64,000 nucleotides of DNA from an uncultured Bacteroides sp. (GCA_902388495.1 CABMPP010000019.1:11923-75922), one strand, 5' to 3'. Positions 16,838 through 25,804 are shown, numbered from the stretch's first letter. Notes: a model not told the origin generated them from the sequence alone. Made by a program: numbers and translations.

Positions 16838-17947
16838 ATGAAAAAGACATTAACTGTAAACTTAGGCGGAACTGTTTTCAACATTGACGACGACGCATAC
16901 CGCCTTCTGGATAACTACCTGAGTAACCTCAAACTGCATTTCCGCAAAGATGCCGGTGCAGAAGAGATAGTAGATGATATTGAGCGCCGCATTTCCGAGC
17001 TTTTTGCCGAGAAACTGTCTGCCGGTTCGCAAGTAATTACGATAGCCGATGTGGAAGAAGTGATTGCCCGCATGGGAAAGCCGGAAGATATGGAGGCAGG
17101 AGAGGAGAGTACCGGTTCCGCTTCGGGCGGTGCAAATGCAGGCAGTAGTTCTGCATCCGGAAGTTGGAGTACCGGTACTGCTTATGGATCTACGCGTCGG
17201 CGCCTTTACCGTAACCCGGACGACAAGATGCTGGGTGGCGTAATTAGCGGTATGGCTGCCTATCTGGGATGGGATGTGACCTTGCTTCGTCTGTTGCTGC
17301 TCGTCGTTCTGATTTGTGGAGTAGGTACGCTGATACCGGTTTATATTGTATGCTGGCTGATTATTCCGGAGGCCAGTACGGCAGCCGAAAAACTGAGTAT
17401 GCGCGGCGAAGCTGTTACGGTAGAGAATATCGGAAAGACCGTGACCGACGGTTTTGAGAAAATGGCTAACGGTGTGAATGACTATATGAAGTCTGACAAA
17501 CCGCGTACTGCTCTGCAGAAATTGGGTGATACACTGGTGATGATTGCCGGTTGGATTCTGAAACTTTGTGTGGTGATATTCGCTATCATTTGCAGTCCGA
17601 TACTGTTTGTGGTCGGGGTGGTGTTTGTAGCTCTGCTGTTTGCTGCGGTGATGGTGGCTGTCGGTGGTGGCGCGGCGCTGATTTCGCTCTTCCCGATGTT
17701 TGATGTGGTACTGCCTACTTCTCCGTTGTCTGCCATTGTGCTGTACATTGCAGGTATCTTGGTGGTAGGTATTCCTTTGGTCAGCCTTGTATGGGCAATC
17801 TTCGGACAGGTGTTTAAATGGCAACCCATGAATTCCGGTCTGAAGTGGACACTGGTTATTCTTTGGATTGTGAGCGCAGCTTGTTTTGGTATCTGCTTCG
17901 CAATACAAGGGGCTACTTTCCCGGAACTTGGAATTTTTAATATATAG
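16838..17947 (+). CDS. PspC-domain integral membrane protein
   Basis: This is a predicted inner-membrane protein of the envelope-stress (phage-shock-like) type, 369 residues long. Residues 1-90 form a soluble PspC-associated domain (MKKTLTVNLGGTVFNIDDDA, then a DDIERRISELF helix). A Ser/Gly/Thr-rich linker spans about 92-120. The PspC domain follows at about 121-178 (RRRLYRNPDDKMLGGVISGM, hydrophobic hairpin ending CWLIIPEAS). A cytoplasmic stretch and four more membrane helices occupy about 230-365. It is the second gene of the padR operon. Its ligand or partner is unknown; the PspA partner of proteobacterial systems is not seen in the window. Function is inferred from domain content only. 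Confidence 0.9.
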   Translation: MKKTLTVNLGGTVFNIDDDAYRLLDNYLSNLKLHFRKDAGAEEIVDDIERRISELFAEKLSAGSQVITIADVEEVIARMGKPEDMEAGEESTGSASGGANAGSSSASGSWSTGTAYGSTRRRLYRNPDDKMLGGVISGMAAYLGWDVTLLRLLLLVVLICGVGTLIPVYIVCWLIIPEASTAAEKLSMRGEAVTVENIGKTVTDGFEKMANGVNDYMKSDKPRTALQKLGDTLVMIAGWILKLCVVIFAIICSPILFVVGVVFVALLFAAVMVAVGGGAALISLFPMFDVVLPTSPLSAIVLYIAGILVVGIPLVSLVWAIFGQVFKWQPMNSGLKWTLVILWIVSAACFGICFAIQGATFPELGIFNI

Positions 17948-17973
17948 AGGATAGCATCCCTACAAGAATACAA

Positions 17974-18013
17974 TACTTTGTATTACAGTAAATTAATACT
18001 TTGTACTACAATA
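17974..18013. promoter_or_regulatory. Two more PadR-type dyads downstream of pspC
   Basis: TACTTTGTATTACAGTA (17974-17990) and TACTTTGTACTACAATA (17997-18013) repeat the core of the dyad upstream of padR, 23 bp apart. They lie between the pspC stop codon and its terminator, an unusual place for operators. Confidence 0.45.
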
Positions 18014-18015
18014 AT

Positions 18016-18063
18016 TTAATATCGTGTTTGCAGGAAGTTAATTCCGTGTAAACACGATATTAA
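18016..18063 (+). terminator. Intrinsic terminator of the padR-pspC operon
   Basis: A 14-bp perfect stem (18016-18029 with 18050-18063) is followed directly by a T-rich run (TTTTCTTTTTT), as expected for plus-strand termination. Confidence 0.85.
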
Positions 18064-18718
18064 TTTTCTTTTTTCCTTCCTCCCTTTCTTCTTTATAAAG
18101 AGTTTAAAGTCCCTCTCTTTTTGAATTCATCTTCCTCTTTCCCCATCTTGTTTTTGCATTGTCTCCTACACCCTACACCCGCTTTGCAATACTTTTATTG
18201 ATAGGCAGTTACGGGTGTATAAGAGGTTTGTAGGGTGTATAAGGATTATTTACTTCTCCTACACCAATTATCTATTTCCCTTATAGTTAGTGTTTTATCC
18301 CCATTCTTTATTTCCCATAATATAATGTGATTTTCTTCATTTTCCTTGTTGTTTTTGTACTTTTCCCTTATTAGTAATGCAGTTCTGGAACTTGCTAAAC
18401 TTCGTTTCATGTATGAGGGCTCTACGGGGGACAACCGGAAACCGTAGAGCCCTCGGATGGCAACTGTTCGGCCCACAATTGGAGGACGAAGTTATGTAAC
18501 GTGTATAATCACGTAAACTGCTGTATATACGGTGATTATGTACGGTGCAATCTCGGTTTTATTCCATTCTTTAGGGAGATTGTGCCCAAGGAATAGCTTT
18601 GAAGAATTTTGGTAGAAGAGTATGTTAAATCCGCACATCAGAGTATGTGTCAACTGATTGATTTTTAATGAAATAATGCTTTTGCAGAAAAAGATTGCCA
18701 TTTTATTCACAAGAATAT
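18064..18718. other. Non-coding region before the capsule promoter
   Basis: No gene is recognised here. The stretch has pyrimidine-rich text and reiterated CCTACACC/GGTGTA words (18165-18265). It also has a strong hairpin (GAGGGCTCTACGG at 18415-18427 with 18442-18454, 13 bp), and a smaller one around 18507-18540 (ATAATCAC with GTGATTAT). The open frames in it have no family features. I looked for long inverted repeats flanking the promoter, as in invertible capsule promoters, and found none. Confidence 0.6.
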
Positions 18719-18749
18719 TTTGTAATTTCGTTTCTTGGTTTTACCTTTG
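18719..18749 (+). promoter_or_regulatory. Consensus promoter of the capsule operon
   Basis: TTTG (18719-18722), 19 nt, TACCTTTG (18742-18749) form a consensus Bacteroides promoter pointing into upxY. It implies a leader of about 240 nt. Confidence 0.8.
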
Positions 18750-18755
18750 CATCCG

Positions 18756-18997
18756 TTAAACAAACGCTTATTGAATGCCTTAGCATCTATAAACGTTTCG
18801 TTATCAGTCTTGTAAGGCGTAAAAACTGTACAAACCCATTTGAAGCAGATTTTTCAACCTTCAAAAGCACCAGCTTGCTTCTCCTGCGATAGGGGAGGTG
18901 TTAACTGGACAATGGACGTACCAATTTCAAATCCAAGAAATTACGTTCTAACCGGAAGGGGATTCATTCCCCCGGTGTCCCCAAAGAATATCCTTTC
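18756..18997 (+). promoter_or_regulatory. Structured untranslated leader of the capsule operon
   Basis: This is about 240 nt between the promoter and the upxY GTG. Hairpins are visible: GCCTTA/TAAGGC (about 18777-18819), a TTCTCC/GGGGAG stem near 18879-18897, and ACCGGAAGGGGA with TCCCCCGGT (18951-18976) ending 21 nt before upxY. UpxY-type proteins act on such leaders to prevent early termination in Bacteroides; that role here is inference. Confidence 0.5.
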
Positions 18998-19540
18998 GTG
19001 AACGCTCATAAAGAAGAAATACACTGGTATGCCTTGCGCATTACTTATAGCCGGGAACTGGCTTTAAAGCAGTTTCTGGATGCCGAGCAAGTGGAAAACT
19101 TCGTTCCTATGCGTTACGAATACGTCACGAGGCAAGAGCGGCGCATCCGCAAATTGGTTCCTGCTATACACAACTTGGTGTTTATCCGTGGTTCCCGCCA
19201 GCAAATAGATGAAATCAAGGAAACTAAAGCTGCTATTTTTCCACTTCGTTATATAATGGATCGTGAATCCCGTCAGCCCATTGTTGTTCCTGATGTTCAG
19301 ATGCGCAACTTTATTGCTGTTGCCGGTACATTCGATCAGCAAGTCATTTATCTGCCACCTACCGACTTTTCTATGAATAGAGGTGATCGTGTCCGTATCA
19401 CCGGTGGTATCTTCGAAGGTGTTGAAGGCGTTTTTGTCCGTATCAAAGGCGACCGCCGTGTTGTTGTTTCCATCCAGGGGGTCATGGCTGTAGCTACTAC
19501 TTTTATCCATCCGTCTCTTATTGAGAAAATAGAAGAATAG
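18998..19540 (+). CDS. upxY: UpxY-family capsule transcription antiterminator (NusG paralogue)
   Basis: This NusG-like factor engages RNA polymerase at its own operon leader and lets transcription run through the capsule genes. It has 180 residues, usual for UpxY. The N-terminal NGN domain opens with IHWYALRITYSRELALKQFL (about 8-27) and continues to VFIRGSRQQIDE. The C-terminal KOW motif is NRGDRVRITGGIFEGVEGVF (about 127-146) followed by RRVVVSIQG. Translation begins at GTG. It is the first gene of the locus and is separated from the flippase by 123 bp. UpxZ, the trans-inhibitor that normally follows UpxY in B. fragilis loci, is absent here. A different RfaH/LoaP-type NusG paralogue is the only alternative. 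Confidence 0.93.
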   Translation: MNAHKEEIHWYALRITYSRELALKQFLDAEQVENFVPMRYEYVTRQERRIRKLVPAIHNLVFIRGSRQQIDEIKETKAAIFPLRYIMDRESRQPIVVPDVQMRNFIAVAGTFDQQVIYLPPTDFSMNRGDRVRITGGIFEGVEGVFVRIKGDRRVVVSIQGVMAVATTFIHPSLIEKIEE

Positions 19541-19663
19541 AATAAAACTCTATCTTACTCTGTAGCTTCGCGGTGCAATTGATTCTTTTGTAAGTAATCA
19601 TTGTGAGTACTTTATCAAAAGGATACGCTCTAATTTAGTATAAATCCATAGATTTATGATTCT

Positions 19664-21109
19664 GTGACAGATTCGTTGAAACATAAAACAATCCAAGGTG
19701 TCGGATGGAGTTTCATTGACAATATCGCAAGTTCAGGTATTACCTTTTTGGTAGGACTTGTGCTTGCTCGTCTCTTAACTCCTGAAGAGTATGGAGTAAT
19801 GGCCATGATAGCTATATTTATTGCAATATCTAATTCCATTATAGACAGTGGCTTTTCCAATGCATTGATACGAAAGATACATGTAGAGCGAATTGATTAT
19901 AATACAGTCTTTTGTTTTAATTTGATAGTCAGTATTCTTATTTATGTACTTCTCTATATATCTTCTCCTGCTATTAGTCTATTTTTTAATGAGCCTATTT
20001 TGAAAGGAGTAACAAGAGTAATCGGATGGGTACTGATAATTAATGCACTTGCTATTATTCCTCGTACTCAATTTGTGAAGAATATAGATTTTAAAACACA
20101 GACCAAAGCGTCTTTTATATCTTCTATTAGTAGTGGAGTTATTGGAATAGGGATGGCGTTAGGAGGTATGGGAGTATGGAGTTTAGTTGGGCAACAACTG
20201 TCTCGTCAGTTTTTGAATACTTTATTACTTTGGTTTTATAGCAAATGGTATCCGGTATGGGAATTCTCTGCAAAAAGTTTTAAAGAATTGTTTGGCTTTG
20301 GTTCTAAATTGTTACTTTCGGGATTATTGGATACTATTTATAAGAATATTTATTATATTGTAATAGGACGTTTTTATACTTCTATACAGTTAGGACAATA
20401 CACTCGTGCTGAACAGTTCAATACAATATTTTCTAGTAATTTGAGTCGGATTGTGCAGCGCGTTAGTTATCCTATGCTCAGTTCCATACAGGAAGAACAA
20501 AAACGTTTGCGTGAGGCTTATCGGCGTGTAATAAAGACTACCATGCTTGTAACCTTTGCTTGTATGCTTGGACTTGCTGCTATAGCTAAGCCTTTAATCA
20601 TAATTCTAATAGGGGAGAAATGGTTACCGGCTGTTGCTTTTTTGCAAATTATCTGTTTTGCGGGTATGCTTTATCCGCTCCATGCTATCAATTTGAATAT
20701 TTTGCAGGTAAAGGGGCGTTCGGATTTATTTCTTAAATTGGAAATTGTCAAGAAAATCATAGCGATAGGTCCTGTCGTTATGGGAATCTACTATGGAATC
20801 GAGTATATGTTGTGGGGCAGTGTTCTAACTTCTGTCATAGCTTATTTTTTTAATAGCTATTATTCAGCAGAATTAATACATTATCCTACAACTGACCAAA
20901 TAAAAGATATATTACCTATTTTTATTGTTTCTTTGACTGTTGCTATCGTTATGTGGAGTCTATCTATGCTAAACATTTCCGTTTACATACAACTTCCTAT
21001 TCAATTAGTTGTAGGCATGGTATTGGCTATTACCGCCTATGAACAGTTACAACTCCCCGAATATTTTGAGTTAAAGCAACTTGTACTTTCTGCTATTCGT
21101 AAGAAATAA
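19664..21109 (+). CDS. wzx: Capsule repeat-unit flippase (Wzx, WzxC/TuaB-like)
   Basis: This is a predicted inner-membrane transporter that flips undecaprenyl-linked repeat units to the periplasm. It has 481 residues and about 12-14 membrane helices (MATE-like MOP superfamily). The start LKHKTIQGVGWSFIDNI and the segment LVGLVLARLLTPEEYGVMAM are typical of the WzxC/TuaB polysaccharide export branch. The central FKELFGFGSKLLLSGLLDTI repeat and the LREAYRRVIKTTMLVTF helix fit the same family. GTG start. Together with a distant Wzy homologue at 24623, this marks the capsule as Wzx/Wzy-dependent. Coding sequence is AT-rich, as in the next dozen genes. Confidence 0.92.
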   Translation: MTDSLKHKTIQGVGWSFIDNIASSGITFLVGLVLARLLTPEEYGVMAMIAIFIAISNSIIDSGFSNALIRKIHVERIDYNTVFCFNLIVSILIYVLLYISSPAISLFFNEPILKGVTRVIGWVLIINALAIIPRTQFVKNIDFKTQTKASFISSISSGVIGIGMALGGMGVWSLVGQQLSRQFLNTLLLWFYSKWYPVWEFSAKSFKELFGFGSKLLLSGLLDTIYKNIYYIVIGRFYTSIQLGQYTRAEQFNTIFSSNLSRIVQRVSYPMLSSIQEEQKRLREAYRRVIKTTMLVTFACMLGLAAIAKPLIIILIGEKWLPAVAFLQIICFAGMLYPLHAINLNILQVKGRSDLFLKLEIVKKIIAIGPVVMGIYYGIEYMLWGSVLTSVIAYFFNSYYSAELIHYPTTDQIKDILPIFIVSLTVAIVMWSLSMLNISVYIQLPIQLVVGMVLAITAYEQLQLPEYFELKQLVLSAIRKK

Positions 21110-21136
21110 AAATCAGAAATATTATTATTAAATGAG

Positions 21137-22246
21137 ATGGGAAACAAAGTAATTACGGTTACTTCTCCGTTACTTCCTTCACTAGACGATTTTATACCCT
21201 ATCTGCAAGATATTTGGGATCGTAAGTGGTTGACTAATAATGGTCATTATCATAAGGAGTTGGAGAGAGCCTTGTGCGAGTATTTGGAAGTGCCTTATAT
21301 CAGTTTGTTTACCAACGGTACTTTGCCGTTGATGTGTGCATTGCAAGCGTTGCGTATTACGGGTGAAGTGATAACCACTCCTTATAGTTTTGTTGCTACT
21401 ACTCACGCTTTGTGGTGGAATGGCATCAAACCTATATTCGTGGATATTAATCCTGAGACTTGCAATATCGATCCTGATAAGATTGAAGCTGCAATAACTC
21501 CTAAAACAACAGCTATCATGCCTGTTCATGTGTATGGTAAACCTTGTGATGTGGAACGCATCCAAGAGATAGCCGATAAGTATGGCTTGAAAGTCATTTA
21601 TGATGCTGCACATGCTTTTGGCGTGAAAGTAAATGGAAAATCAATACTGGAAGCTGGTGATATTTCGACGCTGAGTTTTCATGCTACGAAAGTATATAAT
21701 ACGATTGAGGGGGGAGCCTTAATATGTCACGATGAAAAAACGAAAAATCGTATTGATTATTTGAAAAATTTTGGTTTTGCAGGAGAAACAACGATTGTGG
21801 CTCCTGGTATCAATGGCAAAATGGATGAAGTGCGTGCAGTTTATGGTCTGCTAAATTTGAAGCAAGTGGATGCGGCAATAAACTCTCGTCAACAAGTAGC
21901 CATCAAGTATCGTGAAGTTTTACGAAATGTAGAAGGTATTAGCTTTATGGAAGACATGCCGGGAGTTCATCACAATTATGCTTATTTTCCCATTTTCGTG
22001 GATGCTCCAAAATATGGCATGACTCGTGATGAACTTTATTTCAAAATGAAAGAGCAGAACATATTGAGCAGACGTTATTTTTATCCACTTATAAGTGAGT
22101 TTTCTACTTACAGAGGATTGGAGTCTGCAAAACCTGAAAATTTGTCAGTGTCGCATAAGATTGCCAATAGTGTGATTTGTTTACCGATGTACCATAATCT
22201 TGATAATAGTGCTATAGAGTATATCCTAAATTTGATAGTTAAATAA
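21137..22246 (+). CDS. DegT/DnrJ/EryC1 sugar aminotransferase (VioA/WecE-like)
   Basis: This PLP enzyme probably aminates a nucleotide-linked 4-keto-6-deoxy sugar to the 4-amino sugar. It has 369 residues, normal fold type I. The Schiff-base lysine lies in FHATKVYNTIEGGA (about residue 186). The cofactor region shows TNGTLPLMCALQAL (about 59), PYSFVATTHA, and DAAHAFGVK (Asp about 155). It overlaps the downstream ATP-grasp gene by one base (TAATG), implying coupling. A WecF-like glycosyltransferase two genes on fits a dTDP-4-amino-4,6-dideoxyhexose product. Exact stereochemistry and nucleotide cannot be read. No dehydratase for the 4-keto precursor is in the locus, so it must come from elsewhere in the genome. 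Confidence 0.9.
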   Translation: MGNKVITVTSPLLPSLDDFIPYLQDIWDRKWLTNNGHYHKELERALCEYLEVPYISLFTNGTLPLMCALQALRITGEVITTPYSFVATTHALWWNGIKPIFVDINPETCNIDPDKIEAAITPKTTAIMPVHVYGKPCDVERIQEIADKYGLKVIYDAAHAFGVKVNGKSILEAGDISTLSFHATKVYNTIEGGALICHDEKTKNRIDYLKNFGFAGETTIVAPGINGKMDEVRAVYGLLNLKQVDAAINSRQQVAIKYREVLRNVEGISFMEDMPGVHHNYAYFPIFVDAPKYGMTRDELYFKMKEQNILSRRYFYPLISEFSTYRGLESAKPENLSVSHKIANSVICLPMYHNLDNSAIEYILNLIVK

Positions 22247-23454
22247 TGAAACAAAAAAGACTTCTTCTTCTTGGTGGCCTGCGTTATTTGCTTCCAGTAA
22301 TAGAGGCGGCTCATAAACAAGGTTACTATGTAATAACTTGTGATTATATTCCGAATAATATAGCTCATAAATATTCTGACGAATACCATAATGTAAGTAT
22401 TATAGATAAAGAGACGGTACTAGCTTTGGCACATGAACTTCAGATAGATGGTATTATGTCCTTTGCTGTTGATCCTGGAGTTGTAACTGCTGCTTATGTG
22501 CAGGAACAGATGGGGCTACCAGCATTTGGACCTTATGAATCAGTCTGTATTTTGCAGAATAAGGATAAATTTCGTAACTTTTTGACACAACATGGCTTTA
22601 ATGTTCCGAGAGCCAAAGGCTTTTCTTCTATAGAAGAGGCTTTGGATGAAACTTACTGGTATTCTTGGCCTGTGATAGTAAAGCCTACAGATGCAGCAGG
22701 TAGTAAAGGGGTAACGAGGGTTAATAGCTTGGAAGATTTGGAACCAGCACTTAAGCATGCATTTGAGCATTCCATATCCAAGCGGGTAATCGTAGAAGAG
22801 TTTATCGAAAAACAAGGATATTCTTCTGATACGGATAGTTTTTCCGTGAATGGAGAGTTAAAGTTTGTGTCATATTCTGCGCAACGGTTTGATGATGATG
22901 CAGCTAATCCATATACGCCATCTGCTTACAGTTGGCCTTCAACTTTTACAATAGAGCAAAAGACCGAGCTAACTTCTGAATTACAGCGATTGTTAAAGCT
23001 TTTGAGGATGCATACTTCTATCTATAATATTGAAACCCGTATAGGATCGAATGGGAAGCCTTATATAATGGAGGTTTCTCCAAGAGGCGGTGGCAATCGT
23101 CTAGCTGAAATGCTTCATTTTGCGACAGGAGTTGATCTGATAACTAATGCTGTGCGTGCAGCAGTAGGCGATGAAATTGAGAAAATAGAACAAAGAGCTT
23201 ATTGCGGGCATTGGGCAGAGGTGATATTGCATGCAGACAGAGATGGACGTTTTAAATCATTAGCTATTGACGAAAAAATTTATCAGGCTCATGTAGTTCA
23301 AACAGATTTGTGGGTTAAGGAAAATAATAAAGTTTCTGCATTCAAGGGTGCTAATGATGCAATAGGTACATTAGTCTTGAAATTTGATTCAGAATCAGAA
23401 TTAGAACAGACTTTAGCTCATCAAAAGGATTGGCTGACTGTTGAATTAAAATGA
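22246..23454 (+). CDS. ATP-grasp ligase, probably amino-sugar modifying
   Basis: This ATP-grasp enzyme is of the carbamoyl-phosphate-synthetase/biotin-carboxylase type, 402 residues. Domains: preATP-grasp Rossmann-like N-terminus (KRLLLLGGLRYLLPVIEAA, about 4-22); ATP-grasp core with WPVIVKPTDAAGSKGVTRV (about 146-164, the glycine-rich loop); EEFIEKQGYSSDTDSF (about 185-200); and metal site ETRIGSNGKPYIMEVSPRGGG (E-x-N/S-P-R-G type, about 263-283). It catalyses an acid-plus-amine ligation through an acyl phosphate. Because it is coupled to an aminotransferase gene by a one-base overlap, I infer it acylates the new amino sugar, possibly with an amino acid. The substrate is unproved. Confidence 0.85.
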   Translation: MKQKRLLLLGGLRYLLPVIEAAHKQGYYVITCDYIPNNIAHKYSDEYHNVSIIDKETVLALAHELQIDGIMSFAVDPGVVTAAYVQEQMGLPAFGPYESVCILQNKDKFRNFLTQHGFNVPRAKGFSSIEEALDETYWYSWPVIVKPTDAAGSKGVTRVNSLEDLEPALKHAFEHSISKRVIVEEFIEKQGYSSDTDSFSVNGELKFVSYSAQRFDDDAANPYTPSAYSWPSTFTIEQKTELTSELQRLLKLLRMHTSIYNIETRIGSNGKPYIMEVSPRGGGNRLAEMLHFATGVDLITNAVRAAVGDEIEKIEQRAYCGHWAEVILHADRDGRFKSLAIDEKIYQAHVVQTDLWVKENNKVSAFKGANDAIGTLVLKFDSESELEQTLAHQKDWLTVELK

Positions 23455-23492
23455 TGGTAACTATATGTAAGTAATATTTTGGTACTTTTACA

Positions 23493-24626
23493 ATGATGGA
23501 TAAATTGATTTTTATACATATAGGTGCGGATGAAAAATTTTATAGATTGGCACGGGAACAATTTAGCAATATAGAATATCTTCATAATATATATTATTTA
23601 AAGTCCAATATAAATAAAAGACTTGATAACCTGATAGTTATTGATAGCTTTAAGGCTTTATTCAATGAAATATCAAAAATACCATATTTTGCATTAATTC
23701 TTCATTCCAGATGCGGTATTCCTGAATTTTATTTCAAAAAAATACCTCGTGAAAAAATAATAGTTTGGATTTCATTTGGTTTTGATTTATACAGTGATAC
23801 TTCTTTTTTACACTTGGATAGAACCCCTTTGAAATATCCATTGTTCAAATCTAAGACTATACATTATCTTTGTAAGCATCCAATTTCTTATATATTAAGA
23901 AGAATCTTTGTAATTTGGAAGCATAAATTAGGATATTCTTTTTTTATGAAAAGAATTGATTACGTTTCAACAAGATTGCATATAGAGTTTGAACTTTTAT
24001 CTGTTGAATATCCACATGCCAAAAATTTTTCTTTTTCATATATTGGTAAAGAGGATGTATTAACTACTAAGATACATGATTTAAATGATAGTAATCGTAT
24101 ATTGGTAGGAAATTCGGCTTCAATAGAGAATAATCATTTTGACCTTTTTGAGAGAATAAGATGTTCTAATTTAACGAAGAAATATAACCTTATTGTTCCT
24201 ATAAATTATGGAAATGAATTATATAAAAAAGAAGTTGAAAAGAAGGGTGTTAAATATTTTGGAAAGAATATAGAACTGTTGAAGAATTTTATTCCTTATA
24301 AAGAGTATGTGCAGCTTCTTTCTTCATGTAAAGTTGGTATTATGGGACATTTGAGGCAACAGGCTTTAGGAAATATAGAATTATTAATATTAAATGGCGC
24401 AAAAATATTTGTCTATAAGGATAGTGTAATATATAAGTGTTATAAACAAATAGGAATAAAATTATTTACTATAGAAGATGATTTGAATATAAATAATATT
24501 GATACGCCTTTATCAGTAGATATAGCAAATAATAATCGTAATATTCTTATTGAATATTTTTCCTATACTCGTAGCTTACAGGATTTGAAATTATCTATAC
24601 AGAATATTGTTGAAAATCATAGATGA
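23493..24626 (+). CDS. WecF-like glycosyltransferase (GT56 family)
   Basis: This predicted cytoplasmic, membrane-associated transferase has 377 residues. The C-terminal half reads like TDP-Fuc4NAc:lipid II transferase WecF: VGNSASIENNHFDLFERI (about 206-223); YNLIVPINYGNEL; YFGKNIELLKNFIPYKEYVQ; and LRQQALGNIELLILNGAK (about 288-305, the R-Q-Q-A-x-G-N-I signature). In WecF this enzyme adds 4-acetamido-4,6-dideoxygalactose to the enterobacterial common antigen repeat. With the neighbouring 4-aminotransferase it supports a 4-amino-4,6-dideoxy sugar in this capsule. The N-terminal half is poorly conserved and the gene is very AT-rich. It ends in an ATGA overlap with the next gene. Confidence 0.8.
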   Translation: MMDKLIFIHIGADEKFYRLAREQFSNIEYLHNIYYLKSNINKRLDNLIVIDSFKALFNEISKIPYFALILHSRCGIPEFYFKKIPREKIIVWISFGFDLYSDTSFLHLDRTPLKYPLFKSKTIHYLCKHPISYILRRIFVIWKHKLGYSFFMKRIDYVSTRLHIEFELLSVEYPHAKNFSFSYIGKEDVLTTKIHDLNDSNRILVGNSASIENNHFDLFERIRCSNLTKKYNLIVPINYGNELYKKEVEKKGVKYFGKNIELLKNFIPYKEYVQLLSSCKVGIMGHLRQQALGNIELLILNGAKIFVYKDSVIYKCYKQIGIKLFTIEDDLNINNIDTPLSVDIANNNRNILIEYFSYTRSLQDLKLSIQNIVENHR

Positions 24627-25804
24627 TCTATTTCTTTATTTTATCTTTTATATTAATAGGTATTTTTTTGTATGATATACGAAATTGTCGTACGAAAAGA
24701 GTGGAATATTATTATTTCATTTTTATGTTATTGTCTCTGTTATCAGGTTTTAGTTATAGATTGGGGGCTGATACAATTTCGTATATGAATGAATATAAAT
24801 CTTATAGTGATAATGTATTAATACTTTCATTTAATTATATTTTTTCATTTGCGGAGACAGATAGGATGCCCTTGTGGATCTTGCTGAATACAATTTTCCG
24901 AATGTTTCATGCTGACTTTTGGGTTTTTCATTTGTTTCAGTCTATTGTCATTAACTATGCTGTATGTTTTATTTTTCATAAATATAGTAATTGTTCTTTT
25001 GTTGCCCTTTTATTGTATTATATTGTAATATTCCCTTATTTTAATTTTGAGATTTTGCGTGAAAGTTTTTCTGTAGCTATTTTTTTGTTCTTGGTTCCAA
25101 GCCTTTTAGCTAAATCTTATTTTAAATATTATATAGGTATATTATTTGCATTGGGATTTCATATTTCTGCTTCTGTCTTGTTTTTTGTGCCTTTTATGGA
25201 GATAATATCTCGACAAAAATTCGGATTTGTTATTTTTGTAATTATTATAGTTGTGATTCTATTTTGTTCTCAATATTTTACAGAATCCCTGTTGTTACTG
25301 TTGAATATTGATTTGTATGCAGATAAGGCATTAGGATATTTTACAAATACAAAATATTCTTTATCTAAATTGAACGTTTCATTTGTTGTCAATATTTTAT
25401 TTTTTATAGTTTTGCCATATGTATTATATGCTTTTTCATATAAAAAAAGGGAATATAAAAATCTTTCTTTATTTCCATTAGTAGGAATGTATACATTAAT
25501 ATATGCTGCAACATTAATAGTCCCGATCTTTTATCGTTTAAACAATTATTTTATAATATTTTTTATTATATGTATATCTGGCATGTGGAAAGGCTGGCAT
25601 TTTGAAAGAATCTCCATTAGCGTAGTTAAATTTATTGGGCGTTTCCTTTTGTTATGTTTTTTGCTTTTTAAGTTGAGCTTATATTGGCTTCCTTTGTATC
25701 CAACTATATATCCTTCGTATTCAAGATATTATCCTTATGAATCTGTTATATATAAACACACTGATCCTATTCGTGAACGTATATTTTTTAATTTAGACAA
25801 ATAG
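24623..25804 (+). CDS. wzy: EpsG-family polysaccharide polymerase (Wzy)
   Basis: This is an inner-membrane protein of 393 residues with about 10-12 helices and a large Phe/Ile/Tyr content. FSYRLGADTISYMNEYK (about 49-65) is the EpsG-family hallmark region (R-x-G-x-D-x-x-x-Y). The LRESFSVAIFLF segment (about 148) also fits the family. EpsG proteins polymerise undecaprenyl-linked repeat units at the periplasmic face. It overlaps the preceding transferase by 4 bp and is followed by a 252-bp AT-rich gap before the next gene, the largest gap within the operon. Confidence 0.85.
   Translation: MIYFFILSFILIGIFLYDIRNCRTKRVEYYYFIFMLLSLLSGFSYRLGADTISYMNEYKSYSDNVLILSFNYIFSFAETDRMPLWILLNTIFRMFHADFWVFHLFQSIVINYAVCFIFHKYSNCSFVALLLYYIVIFPYFNFEILRESFSVAIFLFLVPSLLAKSYFKYYIGILFALGFHISASVLFFVPFMEIISRQKFGFVIFVIIIVVILFCSQYFTESLLLLLNIDLYADKALGYFTNTKYSLSKLNVSFVVNILFFIVLPYVLYAFSYKKREYKNLSLFPLVGMYTLIYAATLIVPIFYRLNNYFIIFFIICISGMWKGWHFERISISVVKFIGRFLLLCFLLFKLSLYWLPLYPTIYPSYSRYYPYESVIYKHTDPIRERIFFNLDK

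Noticed and set aside
18246..18892. Small open frames in the region upstream of upxY
   Set aside because: They overlap hairpins and the capsule promoter, lack ribosome-binding context and have no family features. They are treated as non-coding.
18719..18997. Possible invertible capsule promoter
   Set aside because: I searched both sides of the promoter for long matching inverted repeats and found only short (6-8 bp) stems. No recombinase gene is in the window.
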